Shown: one piece after another, positions 16,243-25,000 of the stretch
How positions within the stretch are numbered: the stretch's first letter is position 1
Layout of the letters: the number at the start of each line of letters is the position of its first letter
Assembly: GCA_009377795.1 (NCBI GenBank)
Contig: WHTJ01000026.1
Coordinates: 1-47,949, forward strand
DNA: 47,949 bases
Reading direction: 5' to 3'
From: Propionibacteriales bacterium
Lineage (GTDB): Bacteria; Actinomycetota; Actinomycetes; Propionibacteriales; Nocardioidaceae
Made by a program: the position numbers and the translations under genes
Notes under the pieces: model-generated
Told to the model about the DNA's origin: nothing
The model's input: the letters and a program-made list of their open reading frames with translations, nothing else
The model's database searches: none

Positions 16243-17379
16243 ATGATCGAAGTGACGAGCCTTCTAAAAACGTTCGAAGGTGGGGCTGTCCGTGCTGTGG
16301 ACGATATCAGCTTCACGGTACCGGCCGGATCTGTGCTCACGCTGCTTGGCCCGTCCGGGTGTGGCAAGACGACGACCATGCGCTCGATCGCCGGTCTGGA
16401 GAAACCGGACTCTGGTGAATTGAAGGTAGGCGAGAAGGTCGTGTACTCGTCTCGGCAGAAGGTGAACCTTCGACCGAACCGGCGGAACGTCGGCATGGTT
16501 TTCCAGTCGTACGCGATCTGGCCCCACATGACGGTATTCGACAACGTGTCGTACCCGCTGAAGGGCGAGACCGATAGGGCAGCGTTGCGGGAACGCACCG
16601 TGCGCGCGCTGCGCCTGGTCGATCTCGAGCACCTGGCGGATCGTCGGGCACCGAAACTCTCGGGCGGTCAGCAACAGCGCGTCGCGCTGGCTCGCGCGCT
16701 CGTCGCTGAGCCGGATGTGCTCCTTCTGGATGAACCACTCTCGAACCTCGACGCCAAGCTGCGCGACACGATGCGCAAGGAGATTCGCGAGCTGCAGCAG
16801 TCGCTCGACATCACGACTCTGTATGTCACCCATGACCAGTCGGAGGCTCTGGCTATCTCCGACCTTGTCGCCGTGATGTCGCAAGGCCAGATCGTGGACT
16901 TCGGGGATCCGGAACGGATCTACTCCAAGCCCCGTTCCCGCGCCGTAGCCGACTTCATCGGCATGGCGAACGTGGTCGACGTGTCGGGGATACGGATCTC
17001 GGACGGCTGGTGGCTCGGCGATTCGGGGCTCGGTCCGTTGGTCTTCCAGGGAGAGGGGGACACGCCGCACTCGTGCAGCGTGCTCATCCGCCTGGAGGAC
17101 CTGCAGCTGGTCGGCCCGGAGGAGGCCGACGAGGCCAACGTGTGGCCGGGCAACGTGGTTTCCGTGCTGTACCTCGGCGGCTACTGGGACTGCGTCATCG
17201 ACGTCAACGGTCAGCGGCTTCGGAGCCAGGTGCCGCGACGGCAGCGCCCATCGGCGGGCGATCGCGTCTACGTGCGGGTCTCGGCCCGGTCCTGCTACGT
17301 CCTTCCCGAGGACGAGAGCCAGCCCATTCTCGACGCGGACGCAGAAGAGCATCTTGCCGCCGAGAGCAGCACATCATGA
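16243..17379 (+). CDS. ABC transporter ATP-binding protein (FbpC/PotA type)
   Basis: 378 residues. Walker A GPSGCGKTT (36-44), Q-loop MVFQSYAIWPHMTV, signature LSGGQQQR (about 139), Walker B VLLLDEPLSNLD (about 158) and switch His in VTHDQSE (about 195). The C-terminal third (from about 240) is a TOBE-like beta domain typical of carbohydrate/iron/opine importers (PRSRAVADFIGMANV). There is no FbpC-like regulatory Cys/His cluster that I can see. It ends with an ATGA overlap with the MDR dehydrogenase, tying uptake and metabolism in one transcript. Confidence 0.93.
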   Translation: MIEVTSLLKTFEGGAVRAVDDISFTVPAGSVLTLLGPSGCGKTTTMRSIAGLEKPDSGELKVGEKVVYSSRQKVNLRPNRRNVGMVFQSYAIWPHMTVFDNVSYPLKGETDRAALRERTVRALRLVDLEHLADRRAPKLSGGQQQRVALARALVAEPDVLLLDEPLSNLDAKLRDTMRKEIRELQQSLDITTLYVTHDQSEALAISDLVAVMSQGQIVDFGDPERIYSKPRSRAVADFIGMANVVDVSGIRISDGWWLGDSGLGPLVFQGEGDTPHSCSVLIRLEDLQLVGPEEADEANVWPGNVVSVLYLGGYWDCVIDVNGQRLRSQVPRRQRPSAGDRVYVRVSARSCYVLPEDESQPILDADAEEHLAAESSTS

Positions 17380-18434
17380 GGGCCGTCGTACTGCGGGACT
17401 TCGGCGGGCCCGAGGTCCTCGACCTCGAGGAGGTGCCCGACCCCACACCCGAGGCGGGCGAGGTGGTCGTGAAGGTACACGCCGTCACGGTGAACCGGAC
17501 GCTGGACCTCAAGGTCCGGGAGAACGGCACCGCTCGTGGCGTCACCCTGCCGCACGTCCTCGGCGTCGATCCGGCGGGTGTCGTCGTAGCCCTCTCCGGC
17601 GACGTCCGGTCGGTCGAGATGGGGGCGCGGGTCGCGGTTCTTCCGCACATTCGCTGTGGCCAGTGCGAGTTCTGCACGATGGGGCGCGAGGAGCTGTGTC
17701 CGCGCTCGCGCCATATCGGCGTGCACCGGTGGGGCGGTTACGCCGAGTACGTCTCGGTGCCCGCCAAGAACCTCGTGCCGCTACCCGACGAGCTTCCGTT
17801 CGCGGACGCCGCGGTGATCCTGCGGCACGCCCCGACGGCGTTCAACCTGCTTCGCGGCCTGGCCGGGCTCAGGGCGGGTGAGTGGGTGCTCGTGATGGGC
17901 GCCACGGGAGGGCTGGGTGCGGCCGGCATGCAAGTGGCGAAGCTGCTCGGCGCCACGGTGATCGCCGGAGCGGGCGCGACTGCCCGCGTCGACTCGGCGC
18001 TGGCCAACGGAGCGGACCACGGTGTCGACTACCGCACAGACGACCTCGCCGAGGAGGTCGAGCGCCTCACCGGCGGACGCGGCGTCGACGTCGTGTTCGA
18101 GAACATCAGCGATCCGGCGCTGTGGCCCAAGGCGTTCGCATCCCTGGCGCACTCAGGTCGGCTGGTGACCGCCGGCGCGCACGGCGGAGGCACGGTGGAG
18201 CTCGACGTCCGGAGACTTTACGGCCGCCGGCTGCGGATCATCGGCGGCGCCGGTGCATCCAAGCCGGACATCGCCAGCGCCCTCGATGCCGCGGCGCAAG
18301 GCAAGCTCCGCGCCGTGATCGATCGGATCATGCCGCTGCACGCGGCCGCCGATGCACACCGGCTGTTCGAGAAGGAGGTCGTGCTCGGCAAGGTTGTGCT
18401 GGATCCGACGATGGCGCGAGGAGACGCGGGATGA
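17376..18434 (+). CDS. zinc-containing MDR alcohol dehydrogenase/quinone reductase-like
   Basis: 352-residue medium-chain dehydrogenase. MRAVVLRDFGGPEVLDLEEVPDP opens the GroES-like domain. The structural zinc lobe is CGQCEFCTMGREELC (C94, C97, C100, C108). The catalytic-zinc Cys seen in true alcohol dehydrogenases is absent (VTVNRTLDLKVREN at that place), so the enzyme may reduce enoyl or quinone substrates rather than oxidise alcohols. The NAD(P) motif GATGGLGAAG is at about 174-184. Start ATG 17376 overlaps the ATPase stop; the end overlaps the next gene (ATGA). Confidence 0.85.
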   Translation: MRAVVLRDFGGPEVLDLEEVPDPTPEAGEVVVKVHAVTVNRTLDLKVRENGTARGVTLPHVLGVDPAGVVVALSGDVRSVEMGARVAVLPHIRCGQCEFCTMGREELCPRSRHIGVHRWGGYAEYVSVPAKNLVPLPDELPFADAAVILRHAPTAFNLLRGLAGLRAGEWVLVMGATGGLGAAGMQVAKLLGATVIAGAGATARVDSALANGADHGVDYRTDDLAEEVERLTGGRGVDVVFENISDPALWPKAFASLAHSGRLVTAGAHGGGTVELDVRRLYGRRLRIIGGAGASKPDIASALDAAAQGKLRAVIDRIMPLHAAADAHRLFEKEVVLGKVVLDPTMARGDAG

Positions 18435-19333
18435 CGCGCACCCTACGACTGACGACCTTCTCCCGGCCGAGTGCCCTGCTCGCCGCCCAGTACCGCGGTT
18501 ATCTGGAGGAGGTCGGGCTTGCCCTGGACGTCGAGGACGCCAGAGGCTCGCGTCCGCAGCTGGAAGGGATGCTCGCGGGCCGCTGGGACCTCGCCCACAC
18601 CAACGCCGACAACGTGATGAAGTTCCGTGCGTTCGGGCACACCGACCTGTTCATCTTCCTCGTCATCGACCGAGGCATGGGGCAGAAGCTGATCGTGCAG
18701 CCCCACATCAAGGATTGGGAGGACCTGCGCGGAGGGCCGGTGGGCGTGGACGCGCCGGACTCCGGCTATGCGTTCGTGCTGTACGAGCTGCTGCGTCGTC
18801 ATGGTCTGGAGCAGGGCGACTACGAGGTGGTGCCGCTGGGAGCCACCGTGTACCGGTTGCACGGGCTGCAGCGCGGGGAGATCAACGCCGGGCTGCTCAG
18901 TCACCACCACGAGGCCACTGCGCTCCAGGACGGGTTCCACATCCTTGCGGACACGCGGGACCACTTCGCGAGGCACGCCGGGGTCACGGCGGCTGCGACG
19001 TATTCGTGGGCGGAGCTCAACCAGGACGCTTTGTACAAGTACGCGAGTGCGCTGTACGCGGCGGCCAGATGGACGCAGGATCCGGCCAACCATGACGAGG
19101 TGGTGAAGGTCGTCGCTGAGGGTCGCGGTATCGACGAGTACCAGGCCGAACGAGTGCTGGAGATCGAGAAGAGCAGTCGTACAGGCACGATCTCGTCGAT
19201 CGAGGAGGTCGAGGACAGCCTCGCCGCATCGGCCGCGTTGCGTGCGGAGTACACGGGCACGCAACCGACCGACTACTTCGACCCACGGGCGATGAGCAAG
19301 GCCCTGGCAGCACTCGGCCACGACGCGAGCTGA
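18431..19333 (+). CDS. signal-less NMT1/THI5- or DHP-decarboxylase-like binding-protein-fold protein
   Basis: 300 residues with a type II periplasmic-binding-protein fold (LAAQYRGYLEEVGLALDVEDA, LEGMLAGRWDLAHTNADNVMKF, WEDLRGGPVGVDAPDSGYAFVLYELL) but no signal peptide or lipobox: the protein begins MTRTLRLTTFSRPSALL directly at the domain. It is therefore probably cytoplasmic. Homologous folds without export signals include 4,5-dihydroxyphthalate decarboxylase and THI5-type enzymes, so a decarboxylase or lyase role is as likely as ligand binding. ATG 18431 overlaps the dehydrogenase stop, and the MFS gene follows 3 bases after its stop. Confidence 0.7.
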   Translation: MTRTLRLTTFSRPSALLAAQYRGYLEEVGLALDVEDARGSRPQLEGMLAGRWDLAHTNADNVMKFRAFGHTDLFIFLVIDRGMGQKLIVQPHIKDWEDLRGGPVGVDAPDSGYAFVLYELLRRHGLEQGDYEVVPLGATVYRLHGLQRGEINAGLLSHHHEATALQDGFHILADTRDHFARHAGVTAAATYSWAELNQDALYKYASALYAAARWTQDPANHDEVVKVVAEGRGIDEYQAERVLEIEKSSRTGTISSIEEVEDSLAASAALRAEYTGTQPTDYFDPRAMSKALAALGHDAS

Positions 19334-19336
19334 GCT

Positions 19337-20551
19337 GTGCCGGCCACGCCACCTCTGGGGGAGTCCGCCACCACGTGGCGACAGGCCTTCACGAGCCGCT
19401 GGGCCCTCTTATCGCTCGCGGCTCTGCTCTACTGGATCGCCTCGCATTCCCTGCGGCCATTCGTGGTGTTGCGGCTCGACACCCTCGGCGCCTCGGCCCA
19501 GGAGGTCGGTCTGGTCGCCGCGGCCTACGCGTCTTTGGCGCTCCTCCTCGCGATCCCGGGCGGACGCGCCATCGACCGCCTGGGCAGCACGCGCGTGCTC
19601 TACGGTTCGCTGATCGCGATGGTCGGCATCGGAGCCGCGTACGCGTTCGCCGACACGATCCCGCAGCTGTTCGCCCTGCAGATGATCAACGGCGTGGTCG
19701 AGCTGGGCGTGTGGCTGTCCTTGCAGACGCTGGCGAGCCACGCGGGCACCGGTGACGTCCTCGCACGGCAGCTGTCCATGTTCTCGTTCGCGTGGGGACT
19801 CGGGATCGCGATCGGCCCGACGGTGGGCGGGCTCGTCTACGAAAGCATCGGTTTCCCGGGCCTCGCCTTCACCTACAGTGCGCTGGCGGCGGGGATTCTC
19901 ATCGCCATGTGGTTCGCTCCGGCCGGGCCGGCGGGCATGCGGGCAAGAGGAGGTGGGCTCGGCCGCGACGCCCGGCAGACCGCGAGGCAGCCCGCGATTC
20001 GCAGCGTACTGCTGTCGAGCTTCGTAGCGATGTACATCATCTCGATCAAGAACACCTTCTACCCGCTGTCGCTGGAGGAACGGGGAATCACCGAGACCCG
20101 CATCGGCGTCCTGTTGTCGATCATGGGAGTGGCGTCCCTCGGAGTACGCGTGCTCGTGCCGATGTTATTGCGGCGCTTCGGTCCCCGGTTCGTACTCGTC
20201 GTCGGAACGAGCGTCGGCGTCGTCGGCATCAGCCTGACACCATGGATGCTGCACCCCGTGCTGCTGGTGGCGGCCGCAGTCTTCACCGGTGCGGGCTACG
20301 GATCGAACCCTCCGGTGGCGATGCAGCTCCTGGGCGAGCACAGCGCCGAGTCGAAGCGGGGGCTCGTCATGGGTCTACGCGCGGCTTCGACCCGTCTCGC
20401 CCAAGTGCTGCAGCCCCTCGTGTTCGGATCGCTGGCGGCTGCAGCGGGAACCGGATTGGCGTTCCCCATCTCGGGCGTGATCCTGGCAGCGATGACCCTG
20501 CGGACGCGTCGTGACCTGCGGGCCCTGAGTTCCCGTCCTGGTGCTGGTTGA
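19337..20551 (+). CDS. MFS transporter
   Basis: 404 residues, about 12 hydrophobic helices. The loop after helix 2 reads GGRAIDRLGSTRVLYG, the D-R-x-G signature of the major facilitator superfamily, and a second-half copy reads VPMLLRRFGPRFVLV. Substrate unknown; either uptake of an aromatic acid or efflux of a product fits. GTG 19337 is 3 bases after the previous stop. Its last 185 bases are covered on the opposite strand by the extended rpiB reading frame. Confidence 0.85.
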   Translation: MPATPPLGESATTWRQAFTSRWALLSLAALLYWIASHSLRPFVVLRLDTLGASAQEVGLVAAAYASLALLLAIPGGRAIDRLGSTRVLYGSLIAMVGIGAAYAFADTIPQLFALQMINGVVELGVWLSLQTLASHAGTGDVLARQLSMFSFAWGLGIAIGPTVGGLVYESIGFPGLAFTYSALAAGILIAMWFAPAGPAGMRARGGGLGRDARQTARQPAIRSVLLSSFVAMYIISIKNTFYPLSLEERGITETRIGVLLSIMGVASLGVRVLVPMLLRRFGPRFVLVVGTSVGVVGISLTPWMLHPVLLVAAAVFTGAGYGSNPPVAMQLLGEHSAESKRGLVMGLRAASTRLAQVLQPLVFGSLAAAAGTGLAFPISGVILAAMTLRTRRDLRALSSRPGAG

Positions 20552-21104
20552 TGCGCTCAGCGACGCTTTCTCCTTCGCGCCGAGATTGCACATCTGTCCG
20601 GTTTCGACCTGGGCCAGATGTGCAATCTCGGCGCGAAGACGCAATCTCAGGCCGGGAGAGTGGCTCGCCGCGCTCCAGCGCGGCGATCTGTTCGACACGG
20701 CGCTGGTGGCGGCCGGCCTTGAACGGCGTGGTCAGCCAGATCTCGGTGATCCGTTCCGCCAGCCCGGCCGCCACGATCTTGGCGCCCATCACCAGCACGT
20801 TGGTGTCGTTGTGGGCGCGCGCGATCTCGGTCGTGTACAGGCAATGGCAGAGCCCGGCTCGTACACCGGGGATCTTGTTGCACGCGATCTGCTCACCGGA
20901 GCCGGTGCCGCCGATCACGATGCCGCGATCCGCGTGACCCTCGACGACCCGGTGTCCGACGTCGGCGCAGAGCGGCGGGTAGTCCACGGTCTCGGTGTCG
21001 TGCGTACCGCGATCGTCCACCTCGTGGCCCTGGCCGGTCAGCCAGTCGATGAGGTGCGACTTCAGGGCCAAGCCGTTGTGGTCGGCCGCGATGGCGATCC
21101 GCAT
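20367..21104 (-). CDS. rpiB: RpiB/LacAB sugar-phosphate isomerase with a palindromic-element C-terminal extension
   Basis: Residues 1-146 form a complete RpiB: AADHNGLALKSHL, GTGSGEQIACNKIPGVRAGLCH, AHNDTNVLVMGA, FKAGRHQRRVEQIAALE. The E. coli-type catalytic Cys is Gly here, and Glu71 (GSGE) matches the Glu base of the mycobacterial type. It interconverts ribulose-5-phosphate and ribose-5-phosphate or related sugar phosphates. The frame then continues about 100 residues: S157-E177 is encoded by the palindromic element (SRRDCTSG ... DVQSRRE), and the rest is antisense to the end of the MFS gene. The stop is at 20367-20369. The extension is low-complexity and unlikely to be catalytic. Confidence 0.85.
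   Translation of the reverse strand: MRIAIAADHNGLALKSHLIDWLTGQGHEVDDRGTHDTETVDYPPLCADVGHRVVEGHADRGIVIGGTGSGEQIACNKIPGVRAGLCHCLYTTEIARAHNDTNVLVMGAKIVAAGLAERITEIWLTTPFKAGRHQRRVEQIAALERGEPLSRPEIASSRRDCTSGPGRNRTDVQSRREGESVAERINQHQDGNSGPAGHDASAGSSLPGSRPRWGTPIRFPLQPPAIRTRGAAALGRDGSKPRVDP
20574..20637. repeat. palindromic repeat element, copy 1 (inside rpiB)
   Basis: Perfect 23-bp inverted repeat: the left arm starts TTCGCGCCGAGATTGC (20574-20596), the right arm is its complement (20615-20637), with an 18-nt spacer. A degenerate extra arm (GCAATCTCAGGCCGGG) follows at about 20641. It lies between the MFS stop and the rpiB domain and is translated as part of RpiB. Confidence 0.9.
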
Positions 21105-21118
21105 GTGCTTTCGTCCCT

Positions 21119-22066
21119 TCAGGCGGTCAGGTCGTGGGTGCTTTCGGGGAACAACGACTCGACGGATACGGGCCGGTCGAGGATGCGCTGGTCGACGGCG
21201 TACCGGACGAGCTGCTCGATCATCGACCGGTTGGGTTCTATGCCGTACGGCAACGGGTCGCCGCCGGTGATGTCCATGACCCGCTTGTACATGGCGTCGG
21301 TCGGAGACGGGTCCTCGATCGCGTCGTCGCGGAGCCGCTCGACGTACTGTCGCTTGGCCTCGGCGAACGCACCGAACACGTCGGCGGCGAGGTCAGGATG
21401 AGCGTCCAGGAGCTCGTCGCGTACGACGACCAGATGGTTGATCGGATAGAGGTCGCGCCGTCGCAGTGCCTCGAAGCCGGCCTCCGACGCGTCCGGGATC
21501 AGCGGCTCGACCTCCGGATGATCGGTGCCGACCCCGATCCCGGCCGCGAGCTCGCCGGCAGCCACCAGATCCTGGAGGTCAGCGCCCTCGGGCATCGGCA
21601 CGACGTTCGCCGGCGGCCGGTACTCGGCCACATGCTCGTCGCCGGACAGCACCCAGGTCACCCGGCCGAGATCGACGTCGTACTCGTCCCGCAGGATGCC
21701 CCGGGCCCACACGCCGGTGGTGACGGTGTAGCCGCGGTTGACGCCGACCCGGCGCCCCTCGAGGTCCTTCGGCTCCTTGACTCCGGACGTCGTACTGGTG
21801 ACCACGGCGCCGTGGTGGAACCCCCGTACCAGGAAGACCGGCAGCGCGGTGAAGGGCTTGCCGTGGGCCCTCGCGCAGAGGTACGTCGTGAACGCCATCT
21901 CGCTGACGTCGAACTCGAGGCCGCGCACCATCCGGCGGAACGCATGGACGAGGACCGGCACCTCCTCGAACTCGAACGCAACCCGGCGCCCGGTGACGGT
22001 GCCGTCCTTGAGGGCCCGGTTGTTCCCCTGGGTCCGGGTCACGGTTCTCAGAGTGAGAGCGGCCAT
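21119..22066 (-). CDS. 4,5-dihydroxyphthalate decarboxylase-like protein
   Basis: 315 residues, same family as 25001-25993: AFEFEEVPVLVHAFRRMVRGLEFDVSEMAFTTYL, LPVFLVRGFHHGAVVTST, KDLEGRRVGVNRGYTVTTGVWARGIL and INHLVVVRDELL. No signal peptide. The family has a periplasmic-binding-protein fold and includes the enzyme that turns 4,5-dihydroxyphthalate into protocatechuate; many members have unproven substrates. It is followed 14 bases later by rpiB. The divergent control region with the MDR gene carries operator B and, on this strand, a TATAAT at 22102-22097. The ribosome site is weak. Confidence 0.75.
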   Translation of the reverse strand: MAALTLRTVTRTQGNNRALKDGTVTGRRVAFEFEEVPVLVHAFRRMVRGLEFDVSEMAFTTYLCARAHGKPFTALPVFLVRGFHHGAVVTSTTSGVKEPKDLEGRRVGVNRGYTVTTGVWARGILRDEYDVDLGRVTWVLSGDEHVAEYRPPANVVPMPEGADLQDLVAAGELAAGIGVGTDHPEVEPLIPDASEAGFEALRRRDLYPINHLVVVRDELLDAHPDLAADVFGAFAEAKRQYVERLRDDAIEDPSPTDAMYKRVMDITGGDPLPYGIEPNRSMIEQLVRYAVDQRILDRPVSVESLFPESTHDLTA

Positions 22067-22092
22067 CGAGGGGACCCTAGCATAAAATGACA

Positions 22093-22107
22093 GACCATTA
22101 TACCTTC
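22093..22107 (+). promoter_or_regulatory. candidate GntR/FadR-type operator (site B)
   Basis: GACCATTATACCTTC keeps the right half TTATACC of the consensus; the left half is degenerate. The flank continues as TACCTTCAGTTATGG (22101-22115), matching site A at 12 of 15 positions. It overlaps a perfect TATAAT read on the minus strand and sits 43 bases before the MDR start. Confidence 0.45.
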
Positions 22108-22149
22108 AGTTATGGTGAGCAGCCCGGCCCCGAGAGGAGAGCATCGGTG

Positions 22150-23268
22150 ATGGACGAGCACGTGCTGGCGGCCGTGAGGACCGGACCCGGCCGGACCGAG
22201 CTGCGCACCTTCCCGATGCCCGACCTCCCGGACGACGCTGCCCTCCTCAAGGTCGAGGTTGCCGGAATCTGCGGCACCGACGTCAAGATATACGCCTCGC
22301 CGCCCTCGGACGATCCGGTCATCATGGGCCACGAGAACATCGGCGTCATCGCGAAGGCCGGGCCGGAGTTCGCCGAGCGTCAGGGCGTACGGGAGGGCGA
22401 CCGGGTCTTCGTCGAGCACTACGTGCCGTGCATGCGATGCGAATGGTGTCACCTCGGGGAGTACCGCCACTGCGAGTACACCGACTGGCGGACCAACCCG
22501 GACGCCCGTCGGTACGGCTACACGTCCGCCGAGAACCCGTTCCATCTGTGGGGAGGGTTCGCGCACTACATGTACCTGCCGTGGAACGCCGTCGTACACC
22601 ACGTGCCCGACGGTGTGTCGGCCGAACTTGCCGGCATCGTGACTCCACTCTCCAACGGGATCGAATGGGCGCTGTTCGACGGCGGCGTCGGCTACAACTC
22701 CACGGTCCTGATCCAGGGACCGGGTCAGCAGGGGCTCTCGCAGACCGTCGCGTGCAAGCAGGCGGGCGCGTCCCTCATCATCGTCACCGGCACCAGCCGG
22801 GACGCCGCCCGGTTGGAGCTCGCGAAGACGCTCGGCGCGGACTTCGTCATCGACGTCCAGCAGGAGGACCCGCTCGAGCGGATCATGCAGGTCACCGGCG
22901 GCGCGGGCGTCGACGTCGTACTCGACTGCACCGCGGGCGCCGGCACCACGCCCATCCTGCTCGGCATCGACGCGCTCAAGCGACGGGCCGGAACCCTCCT
23001 GATCCAGGGGGAGATGGCCGCCTTCCCCGACTTCCCGGTGAAGAAGGTGACCGAGAAGGCGATCACCGTCAAGAGCGCGCGCGGCCACAGCTACCGGGCC
23101 TGCGAGCTGGCGCTCGCCCAGCTCGCCTCCAAGCGGTTCCCGCTCGACCTGCTGACCACCCACACCTTCGGCCTGAGCGAGGTCGACCGGGCGATCCGTG
23201 CGGTCGGCGGAGAGACCGACGAGGATGTCATCCATGTCTCGTTACTCCCCTGGAAGGATGCCGATTGA
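22150..23268 (+). CDS. zinc-dependent MDR dehydrogenase (threonine/polyol dehydrogenase-like)
   Basis: 372 residues. Catalytic zinc ligands are present: C41 (GICGTD), H61 and E62 (GHEN). The structural zinc lobe is [15 protein letters not shown] (C94, C97, C100, C108). The NAD domain reads [22 protein letters not shown]. This is a full alcohol dehydrogenase type, unlike the paralogue at 17376. I start at ATG 22150 (GTG 22147 is also possible) after GAGAGGAGAG; the longer frame from 22087 would run through operator B. First gene of the LigK/LigJ operon, so it probably oxidises an alcohol or hemiacetal intermediate. Confidence 0.88.
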   Translation: MDEHVLAAVRTGPGRTELRTFPMPDLPDDAALLKVEVAGICGTDVKIYASPPSDDPVIMGHENIGVIAKAGPEFAERQGVREGDRVFVEHYVPCMRCEWCHLGEYRHCEYTDWRTNPDARRYGYTSAENPFHLWGGFAHYMYLPWNAVVHHVPDGVSAELAGIVTPLSNGIEWALFDGGVGYNSTVLIQGPGQQGLSQTVACKQAGASLIIVTGTSRDAARLELAKTLGADFVIDVQQEDPLERIMQVTGGAGVDVVLDCTAGAGTTPILLGIDALKRRAGTLLIQGEMAAFPDFPVKKVTEKAITVKSARGHSYRACELALAQLASKRFPLDLLTTHTFGLSEVDRAIRAVGGETDEDVIHVSLLPWKDAD

Positions 23269-23957
23269 TGGGAGTCGTCGTACAGAACATCCGCCGTACC
23301 GACCGGGCCACCGCCGACGCGTTCGCCGAGTTCGGGGTGGCGACGATCCACGAAGCCCAAGGGCGCAAGGGACTTCTCGCCCCGCGGATCAGCCCGATCT
23401 ACCCCGGCGCCCGCATCTCGGGTACCGCCGTGACCGTGAGCGTCCCGCCCGGCGACAACTGGATGGTCCATGTCGCCGTCGAGCAGTGCCAGGACGGCGA
23501 CGTGCTCGTGGTCGCGCCGACCTCCCGGTGCGACGACGGCTACTTCGGCGAGCTGCTCGCCACTGCGTTGCACGCGCGCGGCGTGCGCGGGACGGTCATC
23601 GACGCCGGCTGCCGCGACATCGCGGAGCTCACGGAGATGGGGTTCCCGGTCTGGTCGAGGTGCGCGTCGGCGGCCGGAACGGTCAAGGAGACCCTCGGCG
23701 ACGTGAACACACCGGTCGTGTGCGCCGGCCAGCTGGTCGAGCCCGGCGACGTGGTGGCCTGCGACGACGACGGCGTCGTGATCGTTCCGCGACGGAAGGC
23801 GGCGGACATGCTCCAGGCCTCCCGTGCCCGGGAGGAGCGCGAGGCCGAGGTCCGCAAGCGATACGCGGCGGGCGAGCTCAGCCTCGACCTGAGCGACATG
23901 CGCGGGCGGCTCACCGAGAAGGGGCTCGAGTACGTCGACCAGCCACCGGAAGACTGA
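23268..23957 (+). CDS. ligK: 4-carboxy-4-hydroxy-2-oxoadipate aldolase (LigK/GalC, RraA family)
   Basis: 229 residues of the RraA-like class II pyruvate aldolase family: [56 protein letters not shown] and [15 protein letters not shown]. The metal/substrate motif VIDAGCRDI includes R116 and D117. These enzymes cleave 4-carboxy-4-hydroxy-2-oxoadipate to pyruvate and oxaloacetate and also decarboxylate oxaloacetate. The PGDNWM and [10 protein letters not shown] segments fit the LigK/GalC branch rather than RNase-inhibitor RraA. ATG 23268 overlaps the dehydrogenase stop, and LigJ follows directly. Confidence 0.87.
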   Translation: MGVVVQNIRRTDRATADAFAEFGVATIHEAQGRKGLLAPRISPIYPGARISGTAVTVSVPPGDNWMVHVAVEQCQDGDVLVVAPTSRCDDGYFGELLATALHARGVRGTVIDAGCRDIAELTEMGFPVWSRCASAAGTVKETLGDVNTPVVCAGQLVEPGDVVACDDDGVVIVPRRKAADMLQASRAREEREAEVRKRYAAGELSLDLSDMRGRLTEKGLEYVDQPPED

Positions 23958-23975
23958 GCACTGAGCGGAGCCGCG

Positions 23976-24998
23976 ATGATCATCGACTGCCACGGCCATT
24001 TCACGACAGCGCCTCCCGCCCATCGGGAGTTCCGCGACGCCCAGCTCGCCAGGCTGGCCGACCCGAACCTGCCGGCGCCGGAGCCGGCCCGGATCGGCGA
24101 CGACGAGATCCGGGAGAGCGTCGAGACCAACCAGCTGCGGCTCCTGCGCGAACGCGGCGGCGACCTGATGATCTTCTCGCCACAGGCGTCCGCCATGGCA
24201 CATCACGTGGCCGACCCGGACACGGCGCGGGTCTGGGCGCGCGCGTGCAACGACCTCATCCACCGGGTGGTGGAGCTGTTCCCGCGCAACTTCGCCGGTG
24301 TCTGCCAGTTGCCGCAGTCGCCGGAGGCGCCTCTGAAGTACGCCGTCGAGGAGCTGGAGCGGTGTGTCGAGGAGCTCGGCTTCGTCGGCTGCAACCTGAA
24401 TCCGGATCCGTCCGGCGGGCACTGGACGTCCAAGCCGCTGACCGACAAGTACTGGTACCCGCTGTACGAGAAGATGGTCGAGCTGGACGTCCCGGCGATG
24501 ATCCACGTCTCGGCGTCGTGCAACCCGAACTTCCATGCGCTGGGGGCGCACTACCTGAACGCCGACACGAGCGCGTTCATGCAGCTGATCGAGGGCGACC
24601 TGTTCGCCGAGTTCCCTACCCTGCGGTTCGTGATCCCGCACGGCGGCGGAGCCGTGCCGTACCACTGGGGCCGTTACCGCGGCCTCGCCGACCGGCTGAA
24701 GCGGCCGCCGCTCGACGGGCACCTGATGCAGAACGTCTTCTTCGACACCTGCGTCTACCACCAGGCCGGCATCGACCTGTTGTACCGGGTCATCGACGTC
24801 GACAACATCCTGTTCGCGTCGGAGATGCTCGGGGCCGTGCGCGGAGCCGACCCGGAGACCGGCATCCCCTGGGACGACACCAAACGGTACGTCGACCGGC
24901 TCGACCTCGACGAGACCGACCGCCGCAAGATCTTCGAGCTGAACGCCCGGCGGGTCTATCCGCGCCTCGACGCGCGGATTCGTGAACTGGGGCTGTGA
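23976..24998 (+). CDS. ligJ: 4-oxalomesaconate hydratase LigJ
   Basis: 340 residues, amidohydrolase superfamily. Long stretches match Sphingobium LigJ as I remember it: MIIDCHGHFTTAP, GFVGCNLNPDPSGGHWTS, AMIHVSASCN, ALGAHYLNADTSAFMQ, FVIPHGGGAVPYHWGRYRGL and ILFASEMLGAVRG. The zinc ligands are H6, H8, H177 and E283; the Glu in SEM, where most amidohydrolases have Asp, is the LigJ hallmark. It hydrates 4-oxalomesaconate (or its tautomer) to 4-carboxy-4-hydroxy-2-oxoadipate, the LigK substrate encoded just upstream. This is the firmest pathway assignment in the window. Confidence 0.93.
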   Translation: MIIDCHGHFTTAPPAHREFRDAQLARLADPNLPAPEPARIGDDEIRESVETNQLRLLRERGGDLMIFSPQASAMAHHVADPDTARVWARACNDLIHRVVELFPRNFAGVCQLPQSPEAPLKYAVEELERCVEELGFVGCNLNPDPSGGHWTSKPLTDKYWYPLYEKMVELDVPAMIHVSASCNPNFHALGAHYLNADTSAFMQLIEGDLFAEFPTLRFVIPHGGGAVPYHWGRYRGLADRLKRPPLDGHLMQNVFFDTCVYHQAGIDLLYRVIDVDNILFASEMLGAVRGADPETGIPWDDTKRYVDRLDLDETDRRKIFELNARRVYPRLDARIRELGL

Positions 24999-25000
24999 AA

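Noticed and set aside
22087-22149. N-terminal extension of the MDR dehydrogenase (start at 22087)
   Set aside because: It would put operator B and its flank inside the coding region, and no ribosome site precedes it; GAGAGGAGAG precedes 22147/22150.
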